From positions 180,397,051 through 180,461,050 of the forward strand of contig CM061138.1 in the NCBI GenBank assembly GCA_030789695.1: 64,000 bases of DNA, in the 5' to 3' direction. Positions within the stretch are counted from its first letter, which is position 1, and the number at the start of each line of letters is the position of its first letter. The DNA is from Scilla litardierei (lineage: Eukaryota > Streptophyta > Magnoliopsida > Asparagales > Asparagaceae). Position numbers and translations under genes: made by a program. This document shows positions 21,633 to 33,239 of this stretch, piece by piece. The notes below the pieces were generated by a model that saw only the letters and a program-made list of their open reading frames with translations, was not told the DNA's origin and did not search any database.

Positions 21633-24494
21633 CTACTCGATGAAAGGCGTGTCATGACGGCCTTGACTGCTGGACTGCTCAGTCACGTTCAGACCATACC
21701 TGTATTGACTATCATAATCAGCATAGACATCAGAGTGTCTGTACGGTGCGTAATAATCGCCTTGGCTTCCTGAGTATCCACCGGAATAAGATTCATAACC
21801 TCCATAATAATCAGAAGCACGTTGATACCCTTGATATTCAGAGTGTCTACCGTAGGCATCGTCCCCCGTTCTTCACTGTGCTGCCTATCATACTCTCTAT
21901 ACCCATGTGTATCATAAGTATGGTATCCACGTCTCTCAGCGGGGCGAACGGATGCCGACGCACCACAACCTCCGTCTGTAGGACCTTGGTCATCGGGAGA
22001 CGAACCATCATCGCTATCGTGTCGAGCCCGAGTGGCTGCCTTCTTTCGCTTGTACGTGATATTCGCAGGGGCATTACTTGGCCGCGACTGGTTGCTTCGT
22101 GTACGTTCTGCTTCTGCAAGCGCCTCGTCCAACCAAGGATTGTCTCTGTCATCGAGCACCCTGTCTTCTGTCTCCCTGGTCCATTCCTCCAATGGATCAT
22201 CCTCGTGAAAAATCTGATCCAAATCGATCAGCTGGTGATCGGCCTTCTCGCTTCTTCTCGCATGTCTATGTCGCAGTCTCATATTATAATGCACATTGAC
22301 CAGCCTTTTAAGGTGTTCCATTGTTAGCTTGTTCCTGGTCTTTGTGTGAATGAGTGAGAAGGTGGTCCAGTTTCGTTCACAGTTGGACGAAGAGACAGTT
22401 TGGCTCAACACACACACAGCTAATCCTGTCCACCATTGAGCTGCAACAAGTTCCAGTGGTCAGAAAAGATGGACCGTTTTATGGGGAACATATAGAAATC
22501 TAAGATCCATATAGATACCTGCAGTGACCCTTGTTATCGCCATTTCCGCCTTAGCGGAGCCGAAATAACCAACTCTCATCTTATAGGCCTCCAGCTACAA
22601 TTATCAATCATAATTTTAGAATGTGAACTGCTACATCAAATCATATATCAAAATAGGGATATCTGAATTTCATTTACCTCTCTGTCAATGTCAATTTGCT
22701 TCGAGATGTCTGGTTCAAGCCTCTCGATCACGCGTCTGAGTCCAACCAACACCTCGTAGTCGATTGTTGCATTGGAGGAGTATTGAAAGCGAGGATTCAG
22801 AAAATAGCCTGCAGCATGAATATCTTGATGTAGCTGCATATCCCATCTCTTGTCTATCATGTCCCACCATTTTCTGTATCTCCTACCAACATTCTTCCGA
22901 ATTTCCTCTTTTACACGGTCCATGGCCTTGTAGAGATACCCCATCTCGGCCTTATCATCACTGTCGACCATTCGAAGAACCTTCACCATGGGCTCAAATA
23001 CGGTGATGACATTAGAGATAGTCTGCCAGAATTCATCGCCGTGAATCAGATCATACACGTTGTTTCCACCCTCTCCATCTTTTGGTTTAAGCCTTGGAAA
23101 GTTATCGGACCAGTCCCTGAATGTACAAGCAGGTCATCTCGGTGCGCGTACAGAGAGTCTAAAGCAATGAAGTGGGTCGCAAATCTTGTTATCGCGGACC
23201 GGATCAACTCTTTTCCACCCGTCTCTCTTCTCATCAAGCTAAGCACACATCCTATGTTGTATATGAATCCTGTTACCATCTGACTTTGTGCGACGATATT
23301 TTTGACTACTTCTTTTGCCATGTCAGAAAATATCAAGTCGATACAATGCGCCGCACACGGGGTCCATTACAGATGCTGTCTCTTTCGCATCAGCAGCTGC
23401 CCAGCTGACTTGTAGTTTGCCCCGTTGTCGGTAACTACCTGGACTACGCTATGCTCCCCAATTAGTTCTACATATTTGTCCATAAGATCAAATATGTAAG
23501 GACCGTTCTGGAATTGGTCGGTTGCATCCACAGAGTCCATGAACACCGTCCCGTGGGTCGAATACACAAGGAAGTTAATTATCTTCCTTCTGTTTTGTGT
23601 TGTCCAGCCATCGCACATCAGTGTGCAACCGTACTCATCCCACTGAACACGAAAAGTTTCTACATAATTTTTGATCTCTTCATACTACATGTCTAAGTAT
23701 GCGTGTGCCAGCTCCCAAGCAGTGGGTGGAGCAACGCCACGTCCTGATTCCGCAATAGCATCCACCATAGGCCTGTAATATGGGCTATTGGTCATTTTGT
23801 ATGGGATGTGGCTGAAGTAAAAAAATTTGGCCATAGCTCGGCCGACATAGGCCTTGGCATTCTTCATGAAGGTATTCTTTATGGTTGATTGGGATTTACC
23901 CTTCTTCGTCTGAGAAAAAGGGTTGGCACCGGGTCTGAGAGCGCCGGCTGGTCTACCGGTTGGCTGAACATCGCGAGCAGAACCGCACGCGAACATACCG
24001 GCCATTCGGCCGGCACGACTACCCGATCTGGCTAGCCCAGGGGCTCCAGACCCAGACGATCCTGCTCCCATCCTTCTGCCCTCACTTCGAATCTCTTCTT
24101 CGATAAGTTCTTACCTACTTCTTCTAAGAGCTCTTCTAAGGTCCCTCGCCTCCTCGGTGTCATCCTCATCCTCATTTGAGTCATCTGATATTGCCTCCGT
24201 CTGCTTTGCTCTTATCTCCTCCTCTATCCTCTTCTTCTCAAATCTGGCATGTACCTTTTCGGCCTTCTTCTGAAATACGTGTGCTCTCATCTCTTCATGC
24301 ACTTCTTTAGGTGCCTCGGGGCATGTCAGCACTTCCCCGGTAATTCCCGTCAAGTGTTCCTTAAGACGAGACACGCCTCCATGCATTTCTTTTGGGCAAT
24401 AATTGCACCTTGCTTGTCTATGGTTTTCTGCGATCATTTTACAGTGAGCCCATCCAATATCCACCGTCTTCTCCTTTGGAGTTCTTCGAGACAT
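21633..24494 (-). pseudogene. hAT transposase, three exons, disabled
   Basis: The start is taken at 24494 (MSRRTPKEK), just after an acceptor-like GGTGCAG. A BED zinc finger follows (WAHCK...CNYC...RLKEHL). The DUF659-type core has TLMCDGWTTQNRRKIINFLV, VVTDNGANYKSAG and WTPCAAHCIDLIFSD. The C-terminal exon has SSSNCERNWTTFSLIHTK of the hAT dimerisation region. Introns fit at 22677-22595 (83 bp) and 22518-22441 (78 bp) with matching phase. Damage seen: in-frame stops at 24111-24113 (TAA), 23685-23687 (TAG) and 23367-23369 (TAA), one frameshift near 23120, and another near 21860, after which the original frame would have run to a stop at 21633. It therefore cannot make a full transposase. Confidence 0.9.
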
Positions 24495-24559
24495 GTTAAT
24501 TACTGCACCATAAACCAAGGGTTACGATTAATCTTGAAAAGATTATTAACGTATTAGAC

Positions 24560-26470
24560 GTAGATATAGTCGACAGTGTCACATAATCATGATTTGCGTC
24601 CTTGCGGTCCAGCGAAACACGGTCAGGAAATTGACTAAGCCAGGATCACTAATACCCAGTCTAGCTAGGTTGATCCAGCAAACTTAGCCAAGCACATTGA
24701 GCCGGATCATGGTCTATTGAAGGAAACTTATCATTCATATGTTTGACATCAACTAAAAGGCTTTTATTAAAACTAGTTAATCCTATCAACTAGTTGAATC
24801 CTAAAATTTGAATTTATTAGGATTCGTTAATAACTTTTATTAGAGTCCTTATCAACTATAAGGTTTTATTTGTTTCAACGTGCTATCCTAATCATGTATT
24901 TGGATTTTAATAGATTCACATTACAACAATTTAAAGTGTACACTTTTATCAAAATTATTATTAAAACGTTTAAAATAATAATCGTTGGAAAAGGACTACC
25001 CTAATCAGGAATTAGGTATTTAATAGTTGTAACAATTTACTAAAAATAGCATGTCAATCTAAAATGCGTCTCATAAGTTTTAAAAGAATTTTAATGGCTA
25101 ACCTAAGAGGCTTTTTTGAATTATCATATAATATGCAAGAAAATAGAATTACCATTAAAACATGTCATCTAAATTTTATCTCATAAAATTTAGCATGCAG
25201 ATAAGCAACTTAAATATCGCACAAAATCAAGTTTCTAACCTTTAAATAATTATCGCATAATTATTTACATGAACAACAGTTTAACAAATTATCCCTTAAA
25301 TAATAACATGCAACTTAAAATTATTAGTATTTTATGTATTATTGTAATATATCTTTAATATTACTTTAATTATAAATGCTATTTATATTTTTGTTATAAT
25401 TTATATTTTTCTATTACTAGAAATATTTACTAATATTTATTCGGTCTCGGTTTACTATCAAATTTCTTGTAAATACTGGTAAATATGAAATATAAAAAAA
25501 ATTTAGTTCTACTTCTATAATTTGTTAAAATTATTAATATTTTTAGTATTCCTTTAGTATACATTACTTAGCATTTATTAGTATTATACTACATTTATTA
25601 CTCTATACCATTATTAGTATTATAATTTTTAAGTATTGCTATTGTAAATTTCCAATCCCATTTTAAAATTTATAACCTATTTTTACTGGAAATTTTAGTA
25701 TTTAATATTTACTTAATTGCTTATATATATTTTTATTATTTTTAAGAAATAATTATAATTTCGAAAGTATTTGTTAGGGTATAATACTAAAGTAATTAAA
25801 CTTAAATTATTTAAGAAATAATTATAATTTCAAAAGTAGTTATTTCTTTAGTATTCATTAGTATTTCTAAAGTATTTGTTAGAGTATAGTACTAAATTAA
25901 TTAAACTTAAATTATTTAAGAAATAATTATAATTTCTAAAGTATTTAAGTTTAATTATTTCTTTAGTATTCATTAGTATTTCTAAAGTATTTGTTATATA
26001 TAATACTAAAGTAATTAAACTTAAATTATTTAAGAATTAATCCATATCTGGATTTAATGGCTTTCGAGGTCTCAATGTCAAAATTTTTGAATTTGAAAGC
26101 AACATGTAACATAATTTGTCTACTTAATTAGAATTAATGGTCCCAATACCTAAGCTTTGAATTTTTAGCATATCAAAATTTGAAACAGCAGAGGGCGCAG
26201 ACCCTAGGGTATTTAAATTTTAAACTTTTAAATGGCATTTCTTCTCATCCCCTAGAAAATAAGGAGTATTTACACGTTTGCCATTCAGTCCAATTAATGG
26301 GGTTTTAAGTGCGATAGCATTATTGTAAATAAACGAAACATTATGGTAAGTTTGCTCAAAATGTTCAATTTATTTACTCTATTGCCATTAGTTTATTATT
26401 AATAGGATCTGTTTAATGGCACTACTGTAAATCTTTGATAAATCAATGGGCAGCTACGTAATTAATCACA
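24560..26470. repeat. Very AT-rich 5' region of the hAT element
   Basis: No coding content. Within it, 25745-26040 holds about two and a half copies of a unit of about 115 bp built from AATTAAACTTAAATTATTTA and TTTAGTATTCATTAGTATT blocks. It lies upstream of the transposase start, so it would hold the promoter and any 5' intron. Confidence 0.6.
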
Positions 26471-26539
26471 GTGGGGATTAAATACCTCTTTAAGTCGTGT
26501 TGCTGTGTTGTTTACGCCTTCGAATCTCGAAGCGACGCG

Positions 26540-26790
26540 CTGGGTTCGAAGCGACGGCGACTACGCACTCCGTTCGACAAGACGACGTCCTCCAGCGATG
26601 GCGAGAGCTCCAGCGGCTTCGACAAGCGTCGGCGATCTCCCGTGGCTTCCACCAGCGTCGACGAGCTCCAGCGCTTCCACCAGCGTCGACGAGCTCCAAC
26701 AGCTTCGAACAACGATGCGGCGACCTCCAGCGGCTTCGACTCGATGCGGCAACCTCCAGCGGCTTCGACTCGATGCGGCGAGCTCCTCAG
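26540..26790. repeat. GC-rich low-complexity block in the hAT element
   Basis: Short repeats such as CCAGCGGCTTCGACTCGATG (two adjacent copies near 26746-26780) and CCAGCGTCGACGAGCTCCA (near 26653-26698). They keep several frames open on both strands at once, which is a composition effect. No ORF here is called as a gene. Confidence 0.7.
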
Positions 26791-27104
26791 ATGAATTAGG
26801 GCTTCCAATTTTGGAGATTTCTCGAGAGAGAGGTATGTTACTTTGAGATTTTCGCCTTCGATTCCCTCTTTTTATAACTTTTTCACTTTATTTTCTGTTC
26901 ACTCACGTTCATTTCTGTTCACTCACGGGGTTTTGCTTTTTGTATGCCTCGTCGTCTTCCTCAGTCGTCGTCTTTCATTTTCTGTACACCCGTGATTTTT
27001 TCTCTCTTCAGTTTCTGTTCAATCGTGCTTTTCTATGTCAATTTCTGTTCAATTTCTATTCAATTGTTGTTGTCTTCTCAATTCCTTTTCATTTTTCCTC
27101 ATAG

Positions 27105-27276
27105 GGTTGCCGGAACCCTAGGGTTCCGACCAGTATCGCCCGATACCGGGCGATACTGGCTGGAACCCTAGGGTTCCGGCCGATACCGATTAATTGGGTG
27201 GGTTTCGTACCGTTGGGGGCGGTACCAGTACGAAACGGCCGATACCAACTGATATCGGCCGATACCTTGAACCTTG
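27105..27276. repeat. Right subterminal palindromes of the hAT element
   Basis: GGAACCCTAGGGTTCC occurs twice (about 27111 and 27162) around CCCGATACCGGGCGATAC. Then come repeated GGCCGATACC units up to the terminal inverted repeat. Dense self-complementary CCGATACC/GGTATCGG sites mirror those at the left end. Confidence 0.8.
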
Positions 27277-27284
27277 CATTCAAT
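27277..27284. repeat. hAT target-site duplication, right
   Basis: CATTCAAT, the exact partner of 20976-20983. Confidence 0.9.
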
Positions 27285-29490
27285 CCCTATGACGCATAAA
27301 AGCGTGAACATAAATACATATTCCCTATAGCCCCCACTAATTCTTGACATAAACGCATATCAATGTTGTGGGAAGTGGAACAAAGTGTAAGTGGACTAAG
27401 AGTCTAGATGCTTTACTTTGGATGTTGACAAAAAGAACCAAAATTATTTTTTAAAATAAATTAAATTAAACAACAATAAAAAGAAAAATTAAAAAACAAA
27501 AATGTATAAAAAAAATTTAAATGATATATGTGTGCAAATCAGCAAGCGTGTTATGTATATGTGTGTGTATAAAGGGAATATTGATATGAGCGCTGAGATT
27601 GTGAGCGGGAAAACTAGCGAAGTCCACGCTACCAGCCAAATCGGAAAGGACGAGTAAGTAGGCCGCACTTCTCTCTAACGAGCTCAATTAGCCTAACTGA
27701 ATTGTCAGCTCATACCGACTATTTCCATATTCGTACATCCACACATTTACACTCAAACAACAGTTGCCACATTTTTTTGGATGATCGCCACCATTTATTT
27801 TCATTTTCATGCTCTAAAATCCAAATACCAAAGATACAGAAACCGTGTGATTTTTATTTGTTGATCGCATTGTTAAATAATTGACGGTTTTACAATTATG
27901 GTCTCCTGGATCAACACGCAAAAAGCATGGGTTCACTGGCCACTAGATTTTATGACACCATCAGTATATTAATAATCATAGACATAAGCATCAATCCTTT
28001 GGAAGCCTCAGGAAGCCTCAGGTAACCAAGCACACATGCAAATCCTTCCTTGTGTCCTTCAAATAAATGGAGGGAAAATTCTTACTCATAACTTTATCTA
28101 CGTTCGCTTGCATCTTTTTCTACAAAAATGACATCCCCTCTCCTCGATGGAGTCTACTCAAACCTTTTTGTGATGTGCATGCATGCAATCTTAAATGGAT
28201 TGTGCAACTCCTCGACCTTCCACATGCTCAATTGTTGCATAAGCTTTCTAGTTTAAAGGAAATTGAGACACGTTGTAATTACATCCTCATTTCACTACAC
28301 AGCCTAAAACTGCCGCCCAAATCAGTGGTGTGCTGCGAAGGTGCTTGGAATATGATAGTTCTAATGGACTCAACAACGAAACATAACTATAATTTTAAGG
28401 GAGACCAATAAAATACTCGAACTGTTAACCAAGCTTAATGAGAATACTACCAGTGAGGATGGTCCACAGAGAGGTTCTCGTTCTGATGTACAAATGGTAT
28501 CAGTTTCAACATAAAACAAAAGGCTGGAGGACATATTGCCACAACAAACGAAAGTGTGGTCTGAGCCATTGGTAGCATCTTGATGTCACTTGACAATCCC
28601 TTATTACTAATGGCTGACTGTTGTGTGTCTGTAGGGAGAAATATTCATTTAATAAGGATGACAAGCAACAACAAAGGTAAGTATGTCACAACCACAAAAA
28701 CAAAGTCCTCATTCCAATCCAGTACCAGGAATATGTCGGATTTTGATAGTTACAATGAACTCAATTAATCCATGATGAACTCTGTAATTAATTCAGCATT
28801 TTCAAGGAAGGAACCATGGTGAAATTCCATAGTTAGAAGTGCTTGAGCAAGATTACTACCAAAACAGTTGACACATTGGAAGTCCTCGATAACCCAAAAA
28901 GAGGGCACCTACATCATTTGCGTGCTAGGAAGGAATATGGAAAAGGCTTGTTGAAGAAACATAAGAATTAATCCTAGGTAACATTTTGAAATTGACACTT
29001 AAAATGCAGAACATGCAAGAAAAAAGGATAAAGCAAGCAATACAGCAGAACAAGAAGAATTCACCGGAGAACGATAGGGATGTACCTTGCTGCAGGGATC
29101 GTAATGGGTGGCTTGAGACAATCCACTTTTTTGGGGTGATATTTTTTAGTCTGGTTAGATCACCTTTTAATTGTGATCCCTGTGGTTGTACTCTTTATCC
29201 TCTCATGTGTTTTTACTCTGTGATTCTTGTATTTCATAAATAGTTGACTTGCATCCTCATTATCTTCTCTTAAATGAAGCTCGGGTGCTCAATTATCCCA
29301 TCTATTCCTATCTTTCCAAAGTTAAATTGAGGAAAGTATGTGTTAAGAATGGCTGGTCGACATGAATTTTATCATGAGCTACTGTGAACCCTTGCTTTGC
29401 ATTACATTTCTTACTGCTAATCCGACCAGTTTGCCACCGTTTCTGGCTAGCCACCATTTTATGATAACTTTCATGTAATACACCAAGGAA
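27285..29490. other. Intron 3 sequence without recognised features
   Basis: Between the hAT and the gag-only element. AT-rich with scattered short open frames that match nothing I know. It includes a duplicated AGGAAGCCTC near 28005-28020. Confidence 0.5.
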
Positions 29491-29495
29491 CACAT

Positions 29496-29956
29496 TGTTA
29501 GGACCCACTAGGGATTTTAGAGATAAAAATAATATTTTTAGTGGATTTTAGGGGAAAATGTGATTTTTAAGGTAAAAGTAGGATTTTTACGGCTAAATGT
29601 GGGATTTTTAGTGCTAAATGTGTGGAATTGGGGGGAAAAGATGATATTTTTATTGATATTTGAAAGTGGATACAAGATAATTGACCTCTTTCGCGAGGAG
29701 GGCCGCTCTTCTAAGTTTTAATTCGAAAGGAAGGCCGAACTTCCCATTAGATCTAGGTTCCTACTCCTAATATCTATTCTTCTCCATTCTCTTCTCAATA
29801 TTCAGCATCCTACAATACACAGCCCTCGTACATTTATAATACTAATTCTCTAATAATTACAGATCTACTCCATGGGCCCCTAAAATTACAATTTTACCTC
29901 ATATGCTCAGAAATTACAGATCTATCACTGGTTGTCGATGCATCCCAATCCTAACA
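29496..29956 (-). repeat. 3' LTR of gag-only element
   Basis: 461 bp with TG and CA ends. Shares GATAATTG, AATATTCAGCATCC and other blocks with the copy at 31851-32317. Confidence 0.85.
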
Positions 29957-31850
29957 TTAATCCGTCCCCAAAGAACCACCTTGTCCTAGAGGTGGTGTCA
30001 TGAAATCCACAGACATACTACTCCATGTCTACTTCAAATGAGAGTGTGTCTCCCCTCATGGCTCTTCCTCCGCAGCTGCTATGCTCTCACCCTCTTCAAC
30101 TTCGACCATCAGCACATGGAGAGCACGATCCCAATAACCGGCAATGATGTCTTGGCGTGAAATTCTCGTCGTAGCGTAAGCATAGCCCCTGTTTGCATTT
30201 ATTCTCAAGCTTCATCTTCAAGAGACGCTTGAATCTACTGTCAGTTTAAGGCGCACTATTCTTCTCGTGACACATCTGAACCATCGCTGGCGGCTGAGAC
30301 TTTCGAGTCTCTGCCGTGGCACGAGTGCGGGATTTGACCCCGCTCATCGCTCCTCTGGCAGTCCGCTCTGCAGTATTCCTGTCTTCCACAATTTGGACCA
30401 GCACCATCACCTCTCCAACCCTCCTCAGCCTCAGTATACAAAGCTCCACTTTGATGCTCGCCTAAGGCACCTTCATGAAATTCACATCTGGCATCTGTTC
30501 AGGAATCCACTCGCGCGGCCCGAGAACATCTCGAACTTCTCCATGTAGACTCTGATAGTGTCATCATGTTTGAGGTCAAAGAACGGCTCATATAGATCTC
30601 CACATTTGTGTCTCAAAACCAATCCAACAAGCAGTACTTGAATTCCTCCCAGAAGATGACAAGATGTCGCTACTCCCGTCACTGAAACAAGGCCAGAGCC
30701 TTTCCTTCCAAACAGATATCGGCCAACATCGACTTCTTCTCTGTCAAACGGGTCACAGCGAAGTATCTCTCTGCCTGATAGACCCACACATAAGGATCCT
30801 CCCCTCAAAGATAGACTTCTTCAGCTTCCGGACCCTGCTATCCACGCCAAAATTTCCCTGCTCTGCTCTCAAACTGGGCTGTCCATAGTAAAACTAATAA
30901 TAGATGTTTCACTCCGTGTCTGTGGGACCTCCAAACTCTACATGCTGGACTTCTTTTGTTGCACCGTCATCCCACCCTCAATCGTCCCACCAACTTGGGT
31001 CTCCACGCCATCTTCGAAGCCCCAGTAGTCGTCTCCACGGTCAACGAAGCCCCCTCTGTATCCGTCGGGCCCCCCAAGTCTGTCGATGGGACCCCGATGA
31101 GCCCTAAGTGCACCCGAGGGTTTGTAGGGCCCTGATCTCTGTCTCTAGGCCCGTGGCCCCATAGAAGGCTTCCGACAATTGCTAGGCCCGGAACGGCCTG
31201 CCCAAGGGTCATGGGCCCATGGGTGGCCTGCTTGTCAGCTCCCCTGGGCTGGGCGACCCACCAGAAGGCATATGCCTTCCTGGCGGTCCGCCCAGGGGTT
31301 GCCTCTCTCTTGGAAGAGCCGCCATGGCTTCACCTTGTCCTTTAGCCCCGTCTGCCTTCCTCTATGATTTTGAGGGAAGATTTAAGCCCCACGCGCATGA
31401 TACACCATTCAGATACAGATCCTTCTCAAAGTTGATGACTTTCCATCTTTTCGTGTTCAAAGCTGGCGCATTTTGCCTGTGTCTGCGTCATAATCGTCGT
31501 TGATCGGATCTGATGTCGGACAGCCCTTCGGATGGATCTCCTCCAAAAGAGGATTTTTTTCATTGTTCTTGTCTAAAGTCGTCGCCTTTTGCCCTAGATC
31601 TGAGTTGTTAACTTCGTCGTTGTTCAGATCTGCCTTCTCGTCTCTTTCTCAAGCGAAAAGTAGTGCTTCAACTCAAGTATTTGTTGCATTAGGGTTTCCA
31701 TAAGGGGTTCCATCGACGTTCATCCCAGATTCGATTGACGACAATCTTTTCTCTACCGATTTCTTCAAACCCTCCACTTTGCTATCGATTTTCTCCTCCA
31801 AATCTTCCACATTTCTTGACGCTATCAAGATGTATGCTCTATTACCATTT
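29957..31850 (-). pseudogene. Decayed gag of the gag-only element
   Basis: Minus-strand pieces resemble the gag of the sibling element at 39.9-44.0 kb. The clearest is DTIRVYMEKFEMFSGRA (about 30565-30515), like the sibling's DYIEKFEILSGR. Upstream are a GC-rich linker (31000-31350) and a helical N-terminal zone (31690-31840). Stops and shifts break every frame. Confidence 0.6.
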
Positions 31851-32317
31851 TGTTAAGACCTGCTAGGGATTTTAGGGATAAAAATAAAATTTTAATGGAT
31901 CTTTGGGAAAAGATGATATTTTTAGGATAACTGTGGGATTTTTATGGCTAAATGTGGGATTTTTATTGCTAAAAGAGTGGAATTGGGGGAAAGGTGATAT
32001 TTTTATTGATGTTAGAAAGTGGATACAAGATAATTGGTCTCTTTCAAGAGTATGACCGCTCTATTAAGCCTCCAATTCGATAGGAAGGTCGCACTCTCCC
32101 ACTAGATCTAGTTTTCTACTCTTAATATCTCTTCTTCTCAATTCTCTTTCAATATTCAGCATCCCCCTCAATACCCAGTCTCCATACATTTATATTTATA
32201 ACACTGTTTTTTAATAATTACATATCTGTCCCATGGACCCCCAAAATTACAATGTTGTCCCTCATGTCCAGAAATTACAAATTTGTCACTGGTTGCCGCC
32301 ATATCTCAACCCTAACG
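31851..32317 (-). repeat. 5' LTR of gag-only element
   Basis: 467 bp, the partner of 29496-29956. The last base of the CA end is changed to G. Scattered differences from its partner indicate an old insertion. Confidence 0.85.
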
Positions 32318-32990
32318 CGCATGCATCACATAACATCAGAAAGCACTTCTTCGGCTCCATCCAGCTCCTATCCTTGTGCAACTGTCTTCTTCTAATTTTC
32401 CATTTTCTATTGGATCAATACTATGGATATGCATTGTAAGGATGCACAAACATTAATTGTTCATGCATCGTACAAATAATGAATCAGTTTAACTACTTTA
32501 TTTTGTCTAAATTTCTGCTATATTTCCAGGCTTCATAGAAAATATAAATATTGATACAATAAACATTTCGTGTACGAAATTTTATACCCTTTGGACCAAA
32601 AGCCTGCTTATAAGCGGATTCAAACCAACACAAAAAAATTCAGTTCCACTGAGTGAAAAAAAACAAGTCTGGTTTCTTCTTCCTTGACGCCGCATTGCAG
32701 TTTTTTGGCTATTATTCTGATTTCACTATATTAATATATGTAAGTACAAAATGCATTCGTACATCATAACTGATGGGTATGTGCTTTTAAATAAAAATTT
32801 TGTGCCCAAAATGCTTTTAAAAAAACAAGTAGAAATGAAATGAAAATGCATGTCTAGATAATAACTACCACAATCAATGTTGTAAGAGTTCATATTGGTT
32901 TATTTCATGGAACCAATTTTATAAGGATCTAACAGATAACGAGAGTTCATTTTTCAACAAAACTGGTGTAAGTAATGAGCCAGCACTCAC

Positions 32991-33228
32991 CATTAATTGG
33001 CTTGTCCAAGAATAATCCAGCTGCCATCCAATACTTCATGAAGTTCTTTTTAACACGTTTCATAAGGTCCACAATGTAATCACCTTTGTTGTTGTACTTG
33101 TAACAGTTCTCCCAGATAAGTTGCACATCCTTAAAAACATCCTCTGAATTTATGTATTTAACTTTCCGTTCAAGATCATGACAAATCGTGCCAAAGTCCA
33201 TAGGCGTGTCTATGATGTCAAGGTAATC
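32991..33228 (-). CDS. Bromodomain gene, exon 3 (bromodomain core)
   Basis: A 238-bp exon from acceptor CTTGCAG to donor GGTGAGTGC. It encodes most of the bromodomain: DYLDIIDTPMDFGTI (ZA loop, with the PMD of the family), then the helices, with WENCYKYNNKGDYIVDL. The first Asn of YNN is the expected acetyl-lysine-binding residue. The motif ends with KKNFMKYW. It follows exon 2 in phase 0, and the joined text GIP-DYLDII matches the usual bromodomain sequence across the junction even though 16.3 kb separates them. All key residues are present, so the domain should bind acetylated lysines. Confidence 0.92.
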
Positions 33229-33239
33229 CTGCAAGGAAG

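Larger units (their letters stand above)
20984..27276 (-). mobile_element. Complete hAT transposon, 6.3 kb, inactivated
   Basis: The left end reads CAAGGTTTTAGGTATCGG. The reverse complement of the right end reads CAAGGTTCAAGGTATCGG (16 of 18 identical). Both ends are flanked by CATTCAAT. Subterminal zones carry arrays of GGTATCGG or CCGATACC: 20995-21125 on the left and 27115-27270 on the right, where the repeats form palindromes. Inside is a minus-strand transposase with BED finger, DUF659-type core and hAT dimerisation region. Also inside are a very AT-rich stretch (24560-26470) and a GC-rich low-complexity block (26540-26790). The element interrupts intron 3 of the bromodomain gene in the same orientation as that gene. 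Confidence 0.93.
29496..32317 (-). mobile_element. Gag-only LTR retrotransposon (pol-less)
   Basis: Direct repeats at 29496-29956 and 31851-32317 (about 460 bp) start TGTTAGGACC and TGTTAAGACC and end CCTAACA and CCTAACG. The flanks CACAT (29491-29495) and CGCAT (32318-32322) are a target duplication with one mismatch. A degraded primer-binding complement (GCTCTATTACCATTTT) abuts the right LTR, so the element reads right to left. The interior is only 1.9 kb. It has a decayed gag and then directly a minus-strand HL*DKVVLWGR stretch at about 29960-29995, resembling the C-terminal end of a gypsy polyprotein, followed by the purine tract. Protease, reverse transcriptase and integrase core are absent. 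It is nonautonomous, of the TR-GAG kind. Confidence 0.85.
18309..32990 (-). other. Bromodomain gene intron 3, 14.7 kb
   Basis: From donor TGGTGAGTGC at 32990 to acceptor TTTGCAG at 18309. It contains a two-copy tandem duplication (20076-20692), a complete hAT element (20984-27276) and a gag-only LTR element (29496-32317). The rest (18309-20075, 27285-29490, 32323-32990) is AT-rich and without recognisable genes. Without these two elements the intron would be about 5.6 kb. Confidence 0.75.

Noticed and set aside
21746..22327. Plus-strand ORF of 193 residues
   Set aside because: Antisense to the C-terminal exon of the hAT transposase.
26471..26846. Several overlapping ORFs of 60-113 residues on both strands
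   Set aside because: GC-rich short repeats inside the hAT element open many frames together. None resembles a protein.
28067..28411. Plus-strand 114-residue ORF
   Set aside because: No recognisable domain, no supporting splice context, and it lies within a long intron of a gene on the other strand.
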